This document shows, piece by piece, positions 49,050-56,963 of a stretch of 64,000 nucleotides of DNA; the stretch's first letter is position 1; each line of letters starts with the position of its first letter. The stretch is taken from contig CP011806.1 in NCBI GenBank assembly GCA_001664505.1, positions 5,921,001 through 5,985,000 on the forward strand, read 5' to 3'. The translations under genes and the position numbers were made by a program. Source of the DNA: Acidobacteria bacterium Mor1 (lineage in GTDB: Bacteria; Acidobacteriota; Polarisedimenticolia; Polarisedimenticolales; Polarisedimenticolaceae). The notes beneath the pieces are model-generated. The model did not search any database. It was not told the origin of the DNA and worked only from the letters and a program-made list of their open reading frames with translations.

Positions 49050-49079
49050 TTGCGAGCCCCTTGAACGTCAACCTAGAAT
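49050..49079 (+). promoter_or_regulatory. Promoter TTGCGA-N18-TAGAAT giving a leaderless start for exbB
   Basis: TTGCGA (49050-49055) and TAGAAT (49074-49079) are 18 bases apart. The ATG at 49086 lies seven bases after the end of the -10, exactly where transcription would start. No ribosome-binding site precedes it. The -35 element is only a fair match. Confidence 0.5.
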
Positions 49080-49085
49080 CGAACG

Positions 49086-49751
49086 ATGTCGCTGATCGAA
49101 ATCTTCAAATCCGGCGGTCCGGTCATGTGGCCGCTGCTGATCTGCTCCCTGATCGCCCTGGCGATCTCCCTGGAGCGGCTGTTCGCCCTGCGCACCTCCA
49201 AGGTGCTGGCACCCCGCATCGTCGAACAGGTCACCGGCCTGGTCGAAGGGGGGCGCGCCGATCGGGCCGCCGAGGTTTGCCGCGGCAATCCGGGGATCTA
49301 CACCAACATCGTGCTGGCCGGTCTGACCCTGGCGCACCGGGGTGAGTCCGCCGCCAAGGAAGCGGTCGAGGACGCAGGCCGCCACGAGACGACCAAGCTG
49401 ACCCGTTTTCTCGGAGCGTTGGGCACCATTGTCGGCATCTCGCCGCTGCTCGGCCTGCTCGGCACCGTCACCGGCATGATCAACGTGTTCAAGACCATCG
49501 CCCAATCGGGCGGCGGCCAGGCTGCCCAGCTTTCCACCGGCATCAGCCAGGCGCTGATCACCACGGCGACGGGGCTGCTGATCGCGATCCCGGCCCTGGT
49601 TGCCTACAACTACTTCCAGGGCCAGGCGGAGCGGATCATCACCGAGATCGAACGGGAGTCCCTCCGTGTTCTGCGCGGGCTATACCCGGTGACCGACGAG
49701 GAGATCCGGGGGGACGCCGAGTCGCGCAGCCCGGTGGCCGCGGGATCCTAG
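49086..49751 (+). CDS. MotA/TolQ/ExbB proton channel family protein
   Basis: A 221-residue inner-membrane protein with three helices: about 12-30, 110-132 (LGTIVGISPLLGLLGTVTGMINVF) and 150-175 (ISQALITTATGLLIAIPALVAYNY), the arrangement of ExbB/TolQ. A cytoplasmic loop lies between helices 1 and 2. With ExbD, ten bases downstream, it forms the proton-driven motor for a TonB or TolA partner, plausibly the protein at 45013. Confidence 0.93.
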   Translation: MSLIEIFKSGGPVMWPLLICSLIALAISLERLFALRTSKVLAPRIVEQVTGLVEGGRADRAAEVCRGNPGIYTNIVLAGLTLAHRGESAAKEAVEDAGRHETTKLTRFLGALGTIVGISPLLGLLGTVTGMINVFKTIAQSGGGQAAQLSTGISQALITTATGLLIAIPALVAYNYFQGQAERIITEIERESLRVLRGLYPVTDEEIRGDAESRSPVAAGS

Positions 49752-49760
49752 GGTGGAACC

Positions 49761-50165
49761 GTGCAGTTCCGGCGCAACATCGGCGGCCGCAAGGTAGGCA
49801 TCGACATCGCCCCTCTGGTCGACGTCGTGTTCCTGTTGGTCATCTTCTTTGCCGTGTCGACCACCTTCCTCGAGACCTCGGGGATCAAGCTCGAGTTGCC
49901 GAGCTCCAATTCCAGCGCCGACCGTGAGACCAAGGAGATCGCGGTGTTCCTCGGCAAGGACGGGAGCCTGTCCTTCGAGGAAGAGACCGTCACCCTGGAC
50001 CAGCTTCGCGAAAGGCTGGCCACGGTGCTGGAAGATGCCGAGACCAAGGTCGTGGTGCTGCGGGCCGATACCGAGGCCTCCCACGGCGCGGTGGTCGACG
50101 TGATGGACCTGGTCAAGGCGGCGGGAGCCGAGGCGTTGACCGTGGCGACCCGTTCCGCCGGCTAG
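49761..50165 (+). CDS. Biopolymer transport protein ExbD/TolR family
   Basis: A 134-residue protein with a short cytoplasmic N-terminus, one membrane helix (about 12-32, DIAPLVDVVFLLVIFFAVSTTF) carrying the conserved proton-binding Asp in LVDVVF, and a periplasmic domain (about 45-130). The start is GTG at 49761. With ExbB it forms the proton-motive-force-driven motor. Distinction between ExbD and TolR is not possible here. Confidence 0.92.
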   Translation: MQFRRNIGGRKVGIDIAPLVDVVFLLVIFFAVSTTFLETSGIKLELPSSNSSADRETKEIAVFLGKDGSLSFEEETVTLDQLRERLATVLEDAETKVVVLRADTEASHGAVVDVMDLVKAAGAEALTVATRSAG

Positions 50166-50173
50166 GCCCTCCC

Positions 50174-50740
50174 GTGGGCAAGATCCGCATCATCGGCGGG
50201 ACCGCCCGGGGCCGCCGCATCGAGGTGCCGCCGGGGCCGGCGGTGCGGCCGACCGGGGACCGGGTTCGCGAATCCCTGTTCAACATCCTCCAGCAGGTGG
50301 TGCCCGGCTGCCGGGTGCTCGACGCTTTTGCCGGCAGCGGAGCGCTGGGGCTGGAAGCGTTGAGCCGGGGCGCAATCCACGGCGTGTTCATCGAGAACGG
50401 CCCGGGGGTGCTTCCCACCCTGCGCAGCAACATCGAGGTACTGGGCTTCGCCGACGTGGCCGAGGTCTGGGCCCAGCCGGTGGCCCGGGCGCTGGCCGGA
50501 GCCCGCCCACAGCAGCCTTTCGACCTGGTTCTGGCGGACCCGCCCTACGACGATCCCGGGGCGCTGGGCTTCCTCGAGCCCCTGGCCGCAGGCGGCTGGT
50601 TGGCCCCGGAGGGGCTGGTGGTGGTGGAGCGGGAGCGGGGGTCCGAAGGGCTCGAGCCCCCGGCCGGGCTCCGCAAAACCCGCTCCCAGCGCTACGGCAG
50701 GGTCCTTCTCGAGTTCCTGGAACCTCTCGCAAGCTCCTGA
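50174..50740 (+). CDS. rsmD: 16S rRNA (guanine966-N2)-methyltransferase RsmD
   Basis: A 188-residue SAM-dependent methyltransferase: IIGGTARGRRIEVP at the N-terminus, RPTGDRVRESLFNIL, motif I VLDAFAGSGALGLEALSRG, and the catalytic DPPY in LVLADPPYDD. The combination is diagnostic for RsmD, which makes m2G966 in 16S rRNA. The start is GTG at 50174, nine bases after the exbD stop. A strong promoter for the next gene begins 44 bases after its own stop. Confidence 0.95.
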   Translation: MGKIRIIGGTARGRRIEVPPGPAVRPTGDRVRESLFNILQQVVPGCRVLDAFAGSGALGLEALSRGAIHGVFIENGPGVLPTLRSNIEVLGFADVAEVWAQPVARALAGARPQQPFDLVLADPPYDDPGALGFLEPLAAGGWLAPEGLVVVERERGSEGLEPPAGLRKTRSQRYGRVLLEFLEPLASS

Positions 50741-50784
50741 AAGAGAAGGGTTTTTTCGGCCGGGCCGGCGCATGGGCGCCCCGG

Positions 50785-50812
50785 TTGAAATCCAGTTTGT
50801 CGGGCTTATATT
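50785..50812 (+). promoter_or_regulatory. Sigma-70-type promoter TTGAAA-N16-TATATT for the LysM gene
   Basis: TTGAAA (50785-50790) and TATATT (50807-50812) are 16 bases apart, the best -35/-10 pair in the window. Transcription would start near 50819, giving a leader of about 38 nt with AGGAG (50844-50848) before the ATG at 50857. Confidence 0.7.
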
Positions 50813-50856
50813 TGGCCGCGGCGAGCCGGGTACGCCATGAAACAGGAGTGTGTGAG

Positions 50857-52002
50857 ATGAAAACGTGGAGTGGAATCGCGGCGCTGACCATCGTCACGCT
50901 GCTGGTGGGTGCTCCCGCGGTCGCCGAGTCGACCACCCCGCCGACGAACCTCAAGCTTGTGGGAGACCACTGGACTCCCTGGGATCCGCCGGCGGCAGGA
51001 CCCGATGACTACATCATCCAGAAAGGGGATACCCTCTGGGACCTCGCCGGCCAGTGGCTGGGCGATCCGTTCCTCTGGCCCCAGATCTGGGATGAGAACC
51101 GCTACATCCTGGATAGCCACTGGATCTACCCCGGGGACCCGCTTGTGGTGCCCGGACGTCCTACCGTGGTTCCGCCCGAGGGTCCGCCGACCCTGAGCGA
51201 GAACAGCGGCGACGAAGGCGACGGCACCGAGGCGGAGCCCTGGCCTGAAGAGGTCGCCCAGGCCGATCCGCTGCCTGCCGACTCCGGCGCGGGTGCACCG
51301 CCGGTGCGTGAGGTTCCGCTGCTTCCCGTCGCCGATCCGGTCGACGTCTACTGCTCGGGCTACATCGAGTCCGGCGAGGTGGATGCCGAGCTGGCGGTCG
51401 CGGGCAAGAAACTCGAGCGGGAGATCCTCGGCCAGGGTGACGTGATCTACCTCAGCGCCGGCCGGGATCTGGGCATCGAGCCCGGAACCGACTGGAGCGT
51501 CGTGCGCGAGACCCGCCTGGTGACCCACCCGGTCACCGGAGTCGAGCTCGGCACCTACGTGCGCCGGCTCGGCCGCGTTCGCGTGATGGCCGTGCAGGAC
51601 AACACGTCCATGGGTGTGATCGAGATGTCCTGCGAGGACATCCACGTCGACGACACCCTGGTGCCCTGGAACGAGATTCCGATTCCGGTCATGGCCCGTC
51701 CGGGCCTCGACGGGGACGACACCGACGAGACCGGCGGTGCCAACGGCTACATCGTGGCCGTGGGTGACGACATCAGCGCCTTCGGCGAGGGGCACGTGGT
51801 CCACACCGATCTCGGCGATCTTGCCGGCGTCCGTCCGGGTGCGCTCCTGCGGTTCTACCGTGAGCGCGAGAACAACCTGCCTCGCCGGGTGCTTGCCCAG
51901 GGGGTCGTGCTGACCGTCGAGGAAGGCACCTCCACGGTTCGCATCATCGACTCGCTGATGGAGAGCGAGCTGGGTGACCGGGTCGAGGTTGCGCGTCAGT
52001 AG
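50857..52002 (+). CDS. Exported LysM domain protein
   Basis: A 381-residue protein with a signal peptide (SGIAALTIVTLLVGAPAVA) and one LysM domain at about 45-100 (DDYIIQKGDTLWDLAGQWLGD and LWPQIWDENRYI, ending YPGDPLVVPG). LysM binds peptidoglycan. A Pro/Glu-rich linker (about 105-160) leads to a 200-residue C-terminal region with beta-rich segments (GQGDVIYLSAGRDLGIEPGTD, GTYVRRLGRVRVMAVQ, HTDLGDLAGVRPGALLRFYRE) of the kind seen in other large LysM envelope proteins. ATG 50857 has AGGAG eight bases upstream. Function is probably in the cell wall. Confidence 0.85.
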   Translation: MKTWSGIAALTIVTLLVGAPAVAESTTPPTNLKLVGDHWTPWDPPAAGPDDYIIQKGDTLWDLAGQWLGDPFLWPQIWDENRYILDSHWIYPGDPLVVPGRPTVVPPEGPPTLSENSGDEGDGTEAEPWPEEVAQADPLPADSGAGAPPVREVPLLPVADPVDVYCSGYIESGEVDAELAVAGKKLEREILGQGDVIYLSAGRDLGIEPGTDWSVVRETRLVTHPVTGVELGTYVRRLGRVRVMAVQDNTSMGVIEMSCEDIHVDDTLVPWNEIPIPVMARPGLDGDDTDETGGANGYIVAVGDDISAFGEGHVVHTDLGDLAGVRPGALLRFYRERENNLPRRVLAQGVVLTVEEGTSTVRIIDSLMESELGDRVEVARQ

Positions 52003-52030
52003 TTCGACGCACATCAGAGCTGACAGGAAA

Positions 52031-52055
52031 GGCGGGCCCCAGGGCCCGCCTTTTT
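52031..52055 (+). terminator. Intrinsic terminator after the LysM gene
   Basis: GGCGGGCC-CCAG-GGCCCGCC forms an 8-bp GC stem followed by TTTTT at 52051-52055, 29 bases after the LysM stop. The A-run just before the stem gives a weaker reverse version that could also serve the convergent CBS gene. Confidence 0.9.
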
Positions 52056-52074
52056 CGTATTTGGTCGTGCCGGC

Positions 52075-52545
52075 CTACTGGATGGGAGGTTCGGCTCCCA
52101 GAGCGCTCAGGTAGAGCAGCGGCTGGTCCTTGCGCGGCGACTCGGCGATCAGTTCCATCGAGCGCCGCAGCACGTCGCGGCGGCTGATCTGCCCCAGCAG
52201 CATGTCCCCGTCGATCACCGGGAGGCGGCGGTAGTTGGTGTTGAGGAACATCTGGACGACCGAGAGGAACGAGGTGTCCGGCGCGATGGTGCGGCCCCGG
52301 TCGGTGTTCATGAAGTGGCCGACCAGGCTCGACGGAGTCTGGTCGTAGGCGGCGTCGACCAGCAGCTGCATGCAGCACTTCTCGGAGAAGACCCCCAGGT
52401 AGGTGCCTTGATCCACCACCGGTGCGCCGGAGATGCGGTGGGCCAGCAGTAGCTCGATCGCTTCCAGGGCGTCCATGTCGGGGGTGAGGGTCACCAGCTT
52501 CTCGGTCATGAAGTCACGTGCGACGATGGGAGGAGGTGGGTTCAT
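52075..52545 (-). CDS. Protein with two CBS domains
   Basis: A 156-residue protein consisting of a tandem CBS pair (about residues 10-62 and 75-138), with VARDFMTEKLVTLTPDMDALEAIELLLAHRISGAPVVD in the first and LSVVQMFLNTNYRRLPVIDGDMLLGQISRRDVLR in the second. CBS pairs bind adenine nucleotides and act as energy sensors or regulators. No effector domain is attached. ATG 52545 has AGGAGA upstream. TATACT at 52605-52600 is a possible -10 element. Confidence 0.88.
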   Translation of the reverse strand: MNPPPPIVARDFMTEKLVTLTPDMDALEAIELLLAHRISGAPVVDQGTYLGVFSEKCCMQLLVDAAYDQTPSSLVGHFMNTDRGRTIAPDTSFLSVVQMFLNTNYRRLPVIDGDMLLGQISRRDVLRRSMELIAESPRKDQPLLYLSALGAEPPIQ

Positions 52546-52599
52546 GATCTCTCCTTTCGCGACGGGCGGGCGCCGGTCTGCGCCGCGCCAGGTGCCTTG

Positions 52600-52605
52600 A
52601 GTATA
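52600..52605 (-). promoter_or_regulatory. -10-like TATACT upstream of the CBS gene
   Basis: TATACT on the minus strand lies 54 bases before the CBS start codon, so the transcript has a normal leader with ribosome-binding site. The -35 region is not convincing. The remaining part of the 52546-52793 gap contains GC-rich hairpin-forming DNA but no gene I can support. Confidence 0.4.
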
Positions 52606-52793
52606 CGCCGGACGTCGGGGCGGCCTCGCTTGGGAGGCGGCGCGGAGCGGCCGGGTTTACCTCGACGAGGGGCGCCCTGCTGGAGAAAGGGCCCTGGCGC
52701 GAGCTTTGTGGCGAGGTGGTGGGTTCCCCTCGGCCGCCTCGTTCAAGGTGGCCCGCGCCAACGGGCGAGACGGAGCCTGACGGCCGGTCGCCG

Positions 52794-54026
52794 CTAGATG
52801 CGGCGTAGCTTCTGGCGCAGGATCACGAGCTCCAGCGCCATCCCCGCCTTGGCCGCGACCCGTTGCCAGGCGACGCGGTCCGGGTTCGGCAGCGGGTTGG
52901 CCTCATGGTCGAGGTAGAGCAGGGCAGCGGTCCGTCCGGCGACCCGGATCGGTACCAGCTGAAGGGTGGCCGGCGTCCGGCCGCCGAGGACCGTGAACAG
53001 ATCGCGATCGCCCGAGTCCCCTGCCGGGGGGCCGAAGTAGAACTCGCCGTCGCGGGCGGTCCGGGCCAGCAGGTTGTCCCCGTCGGCCGGGAGCTCCACG
53101 GCGTGGATCAGGTCGTCACTCAGCCCGCGGCCGCGCCCGGTGACCCCGCGCAAACCCTGTTTGCCGATGGAGAACAGGGCGGCGCGAGAGGCATGTGTTG
53201 CGGAGTATTCCAGCAGGGCCCGGCCGACGCTCTCGGGATTGGGAGCCGCGACCAGCTGCTCCTCCAGGCGCTCCATCGGGTCCCGGGGAGACTCGGCTGC
53301 ACCGGTAGCCGCCGGTGTGGCCGCTGCGGCGCTGCCGCCGGCCGCGCCCGGGGCGTCCACTCCCGCCGGGGTCGCCAGCATGCCGGGCATGGTCGCCTCG
53401 GGGTCGGTGCCGGGGTCGTCCGGGCTGTCGGAGCGCAGGCCGTAGAGCAGTTGGCTGTCCGGCTCGGCATCGAGAGGCAGGCCGTCCAGTCCAAGCTCAC
53501 TCTCGGGCTCCGGTTCCGGAGCCGGACCCTCGGCGGGCGTGGCGTGCTGCCGCGCTTCCGACGGGGGAGCCAGGGAGAGCGAGCGAATGCCCTTGGCTTG
53601 AACCCGGTAGTAGCGCTCGAGGGCGCTGTAGAGCCGGTATTCGATGGTGACCCAGGGTTCGATTCGCAGGCCGCAGGCCGATTCCAGCTCGCGCAGGGCG
53701 ATCGGGTCCCGCGGATTGAGCATCGCCACCCGCAGCACACCGCCGGACTGCTGCATGGGGCAGGCCCGGTGCAGCTCGACCAGCGAGGCGGGGATCCTGC
53801 GGATCACATCGCCGGGAATGTCCTGGAGCTTCTCGCGAGAGGCGTAGGGGACGCCGATGGTGTCGGTCAGCGCCTCGCCGAGCATACGCTCGTCGACGAA
53901 GCCGAGCTTCAGCAGGTGCGAGGCCAGCTCGCCTCCGAAGAATCGCTGGGTGCGGCGAGCCTCGTCAACCTGTCCGCGGCTCACCTTGCCGGCGTTCAGC
54001 AGATACTCGACGACACGGTCCGACAC
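52794..54026 (-). CDS. MshEN/GSPII-E N-terminal-domain protein
   Basis: A 410-residue protein. Residues about 1-140 match the GSPII_E N-terminal (MshEN) domain: VEYLLNAGKVSRGQVDEARRTQRFFGGELASHLLKLGFVDERMLGEAL, IGVPYASREKL, IPASLVELHRACPM and VAMLNPRDPIALRELE. MshEN domains of this type can bind c-di-GMP, and they normally precede a secretion or pilus ATPase. Here no ATPase follows. Instead there is a Pro/Ala-rich acidic linker (about 165-270) and a GAF-like C-terminal domain (about 285-400). GTG 54026 has GGAGG six bases upstream. I infer a regulatory role. Confidence 0.78.
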   Translation of the reverse strand: MSDRVVEYLLNAGKVSRGQVDEARRTQRFFGGELASHLLKLGFVDERMLGEALTDTIGVPYASREKLQDIPGDVIRRIPASLVELHRACPMQQSGGVLRVAMLNPRDPIALRELESACGLRIEPWVTIEYRLYSALERYYRVQAKGIRSLSLAPPSEARQHATPAEGPAPEPEPESELGLDGLPLDAEPDSQLLYGLRSDSPDDPGTDPEATMPGMLATPAGVDAPGAAGGSAAAATPAATGAAESPRDPMERLEEQLVAAPNPESVGRALLEYSATHASRAALFSIGKQGLRGVTGRGRGLSDDLIHAVELPADGDNLLARTARDGEFYFGPPAGDSGDRDLFTVLGGRTPATLQLVPIRVAGRTAALLYLDHEANPLPNPDRVAWQRVAAKAGMALELVILRQKLRRI

Positions 54027-54122
54027 GTTGCGGCCTCCGTGGGTGCCCGGGGTCGGGAGTGCGGTCCCCCGAGGGGATCCGCGGAAGGAAGCGGTGCGCG
54101 GAGGCACCGCTTCCGTTCGGAT

Positions 54123-54347
54123 TCAGCGGTCGTTGTTGCCGCCGCGATCACCACCGCGATCGCCGCCACGATCGTCGCCGCCACCGCCGTCACGACGGGG
54201 GCCACGGTCGCGTCCGCCGCGACCACCACCACCGCCGCCGCGTCCGTCCCGGCGCGGGCCACGGTCACGGCCGCCGCGTCCCCCGCGGTCGCCGCCACGT
54301 CCGTCCCGGCGCGGACCACGGTCGCCGCCGCGGTCGCCACGATCACG
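54123..54347 (-). repeat. Tandem RGG-type repeats at the PNPase C-terminus
   Basis: Three imperfect copies of an 18-19 residue unit, RDRGPRRDGRGG plus Gly/Arg-rich spacer, are encoded at the 3' end of pnp, with the matching DNA repeats. The tail is about 74 residues long. Confidence 0.85.
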
Positions 54348-56510
54348 GGAGTGCTCCTGGCGCTCGCCGCCACCTTCGGAGCCGGAGTCGTCGCCGCCAC
54401 CTTCACCGCGCTGCTTGTCCCGCAGCACGGCACGGCGGGAGAGCCGCACGCGGCCCTGGCCGTCGATGTCGATGACCTTGACGACGACCTCGTCCCCCTC
54501 GTTGATCACGTCGGTGACCTCCTCGATACGCTCCTCGGCGATCTCGGAGATGTGCAGCAGGCCGTCGACACCCGGGAGGATCTCGACGAACGCTCCGAAG
54601 TTGACCACGCGAACCGCCTTGCCGACGTAGGTCTTGCCCAGCTCGGCCTCGGCGGTCAGCTCCTTGATGATGTCCACCGCATGCTGGGCGGCATCCTCGT
54701 CGTTGGAGGCGATATCGACCCGGCCGTCGTCCTGGACCTCGATCTTGCAGCCGGTGCGCTCGACGATCGAGCGGATCATCTTGCCGCCGGGCCCGATGAT
54801 GTCGCGGATCTTGTCCTTGTCGATCTGGATCGTGATGATGCGCGGGGCGAACTTGGAGATGTCTTCCCGGTGGGAGTCGATCCCCTCGGCCATCTTGCCC
54901 AGGATGTGCATGCGGGCGTCCTTCGCCTGCTGCAGCGCCCGGGACATGATGTCGCGGGTGATCCCGGCGATCTTGATGTCCATCTGTAGCGCGGTGATGC
55001 CGTCGGCGGTGCCGGCGACCTTGAAGTCCATGTCGCCGTGGTGATCCTCGGCGCCGGCGATGTCGGTCATGATCACGGCGTTGTCGCCGTCCTTGACCAG
55101 GCCCATCGCGATACCGGCGACGGGCGCCTTCAGCGGTACGCCGGCGTCGAACATCGAGAGCGAACCGCCGCAGACCGTCGCCATCGACGACGAACCGTTG
55201 GATTCGAGGATGTCGGAGACGATGCGCACGACGTAGGGCCACTTTTCCTGCGAGGGCATGACCGGCATCAGCGCGCGCTCGGCGAGGGCGCCGTGACCGA
55301 TCTCGCGGCGGCCGGGGCCGCGCAGGAAGCGTGCTTCACCGACGGAGAACGGCGGGAAGTTGTAGTGCAGCATCACCCGGCGTTCGGACTCACCCTCGAT
55401 CCAGTCGAGTCGCTGGGCGTCGGCGGAGGTTCCGAGGGTGACCGTGGCCAGGGCCTGGGTCTCGCCGCGGGTGAAGAGAGCCGAGCCGTGGGTGCGGGGG
55501 AGTACGCCGACCTCGACGTCGATGTCGCGGATCTCGTCGAACGCGCGGCCGTCGAGACGCTTGCCGACGTTCATCACTTCTTCGCGCAGGATGATGTCCT
55601 GGATGTGATGCCAGTAGCTCGAAGCGAACTGCTTCTCCTCGGCCTGGTCATCCTCGAAGGATTCCATCATCGCTTTCTTCAGGGCGTCGACCTTGGCGTA
55701 GCTCTCGATCTTGCCCTTGTGCCGCATGGCGTCGGCCAGGGGTTCCTTCCACTCGGCCAGCAGCTTCTCGGCGAGCCCTTCCGGTTCGGCCTTCTTGGGC
55801 ACGTCGCGGAGGACCGGAGCGATCTCGGCGATCAGCTCCTTCTGCACGACGAGGATTTCCTTGATCGCGGCATGGCCTCTCTCGAGGGCCTCGACCATCT
55901 CGTCCTCGCTGACCTCCTTGGCACCGGCTTCGACCATCACGATGGCCTCGTCGGATCCGGCCACGATCAGATCGAGGCGGGATTCCGCCCGCTGCTCGAA
56001 GGTCGGGTTGATCATGTAGTCGCCGTCGGCGTTCAGTCCGACGCGGACGGCGGCGATCGGCGTGGCGAAGGGGATATTGGAAATACCGAGAGCGAACGAG
56101 GCGCCGGTGATGGCCAGCACGTCGGAGTCATTGCTCTGGTCGGTGGAGAGCACCATGGCGATGACCTGGGTCTCACAGTTCCAACCGTCGGGGAAGAGCG
56201 GCCGCAGGGGGCGGTCGATCATGCGCGAGGTCAGGGTCTCTTTTTCGTTGGGACGGCCTTCACGCTTGAAGAACCCGCCGGGGATCTTGCCGGCGGCGTA
56301 GGCGAACTCGCGATAGTCGACGGTGAGGGGAAGGAAGTCGACCCCTTCGCGAGGGGAGTTGGAAGAGACCGCGGTCACCAGGACGACGGTGTCGCCCATC
56401 CGAACGGTGACGGCACCGTCGGCCTGTTTGGCCATCTTGCCGGTCTCGACGACGAGTGTGTTCTCGCCTACGCGGACTTCTTTGGTACGAAGCAAAACTA
56501 CGGCTCCCAT
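54123..56510 (-). CDS. pnp: Polyribonucleotide nucleotidyltransferase (PNPase) with RGG tail
   Basis: PNPase degrades RNA 3' to 5' using phosphate. The frame has two RNase PH domains (about residues 15-150 and 330-470, including FFKREGRPNEKETLTSRMIDRP and LHYNFPPFSVGEARFLRGPGRREIGHG), a KH domain with IIGPGGKMIRSI, an S1 domain (GKAVRVVNFGAFVEILPGVDGLLHISEI) and the RGG-rich tail. ATG 56510 is given, but TTG at 56495, with GGGAG eight bases upstream, is a credible alternative; the first residues would then be LLRTKEV. A hairpin immediately precedes the ATG. rpsO lies directly upstream, as in most bacteria. Confidence 0.93.
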   Translation of the reverse strand: MGAVVLLRTKEVRVGENTLVVETGKMAKQADGAVTVRMGDTVVLVTAVSSNSPREGVDFLPLTVDYREFAYAAGKIPGGFFKREGRPNEKETLTSRMIDRPLRPLFPDGWNCETQVIAMVLSTDQSNDSDVLAITGASFALGISNIPFATPIAAVRVGLNADGDYMINPTFEQRAESRLDLIVAGSDEAIVMVEAGAKEVSEDEMVEALERGHAAIKEILVVQKELIAEIAPVLRDVPKKAEPEGLAEKLLAEWKEPLADAMRHKGKIESYAKVDALKKAMMESFEDDQAEEKQFASSYWHHIQDIILREEVMNVGKRLDGRAFDEIRDIDVEVGVLPRTHGSALFTRGETQALATVTLGTSADAQRLDWIEGESERRVMLHYNFPPFSVGEARFLRGPGRREIGHGALAERALMPVMPSQEKWPYVVRIVSDILESNGSSSMATVCGGSLSMFDAGVPLKAPVAGIAMGLVKDGDNAVIMTDIAGAEDHHGDMDFKVAGTADGITALQMDIKIAGITRDIMSRALQQAKDARMHILGKMAEGIDSHREDISKFAPRIITIQIDKDKIRDIIGPGGKMIRSIVERTGCKIEVQDDGRVDIASNDEDAAQHAVDIIKELTAEAELGKTYVGKAVRVVNFGAFVEILPGVDGLLHISEIAEERIEEVTDVINEGDEVVVKVIDIDGQGRVRLSRRAVLRDKQRGEGGGDDSGSEGGGERQEHSRDRGDRGGDRGPRRDGRGGDRGGRGGRDRGPRRDGRGGGGGGRGGRDRGPRRDGGGGDDRGGDRGGDRGGNNDR

Positions 56511-56513
56511 GCG

Positions 56514-56534
56514 CGCGCACGGACCTCGTGCACA
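56514..56534 (-). promoter_or_regulatory. Hairpin just upstream of the pnp start
   Basis: TGTGCACG and CGTGCGCG can pair (8 bp with two G-U pairs) around the loop AGGTC, ending three bases before ATG 56510. In E. coli the pnp leader hairpin mediates RNase III/PNPase autoregulation; a similar role here is an inference from position. Confidence 0.35.
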
Positions 56535-56600
56535 CAGAGGTATCGACGGAGGCGCCACGCCCCCGTTCCAGCAAACAAACTTGGGTGGGAAGAAACCCGG

Positions 56601-56870
56601 CTACTTACGGATGCCGAGTCGGCTGATGATTTGCTGGTAGCGATCAAGATTCTTGCGCTTGAGGTAATCCAGCAGCCGGCGACGCTTTCCGACCATCTTC
56701 AACAGACCCAGCCGAGAGTGGTGATCTTTCTTGTGGGACTGGAAGTGCTCGGTAAGGTACTCGATCCGTTTGGTCAGGATCGCGATCTGCACTTCAGGGG
56801 AACCGGTGTCCCCCTCGTGGGTCTGGTACTCACCGATCAGGTCGTTCTTGGATTCGCGAGACAGAGACAC
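56601..56870 (-). CDS. rpsO: 30S ribosomal protein S15
   Basis: S15 binds the central domain of 16S rRNA. The 89-residue protein has [68 protein letters not shown] and [13 protein letters not shown], the full length of E. coli S15. GTG 56870 was chosen because the mature protein starts SLS and AGG lies seven bases upstream; ATG 56882 would add four extra residues. It lies between truB and pnp. Confidence 0.97.
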   Translation of the reverse strand: MSLSRESKNDLIGEYQTHEGDTGSPEVQIAILTKRIEYLTEHFQSHKKDHHSRLGLLKMVGKRRRLLDYLKRKNLDRYQQIISRLGIRK

Positions 56871-56963
56871 CGGCAACCTCATTCCGGACCCGCCGACGTG
56901 AGCGAACGGGCCAGATAACAGAGTTTCTTCTTCCTTATTCTTTTTTCTGACCGGCGAACGTTA

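Noticed and set aside
52546-52793. Possible structured RNA in the gap between the CBS and MshEN genes
   Set aside because: GC-rich hairpins can be drawn, but no terminator or recognised RNA motif bounds them.
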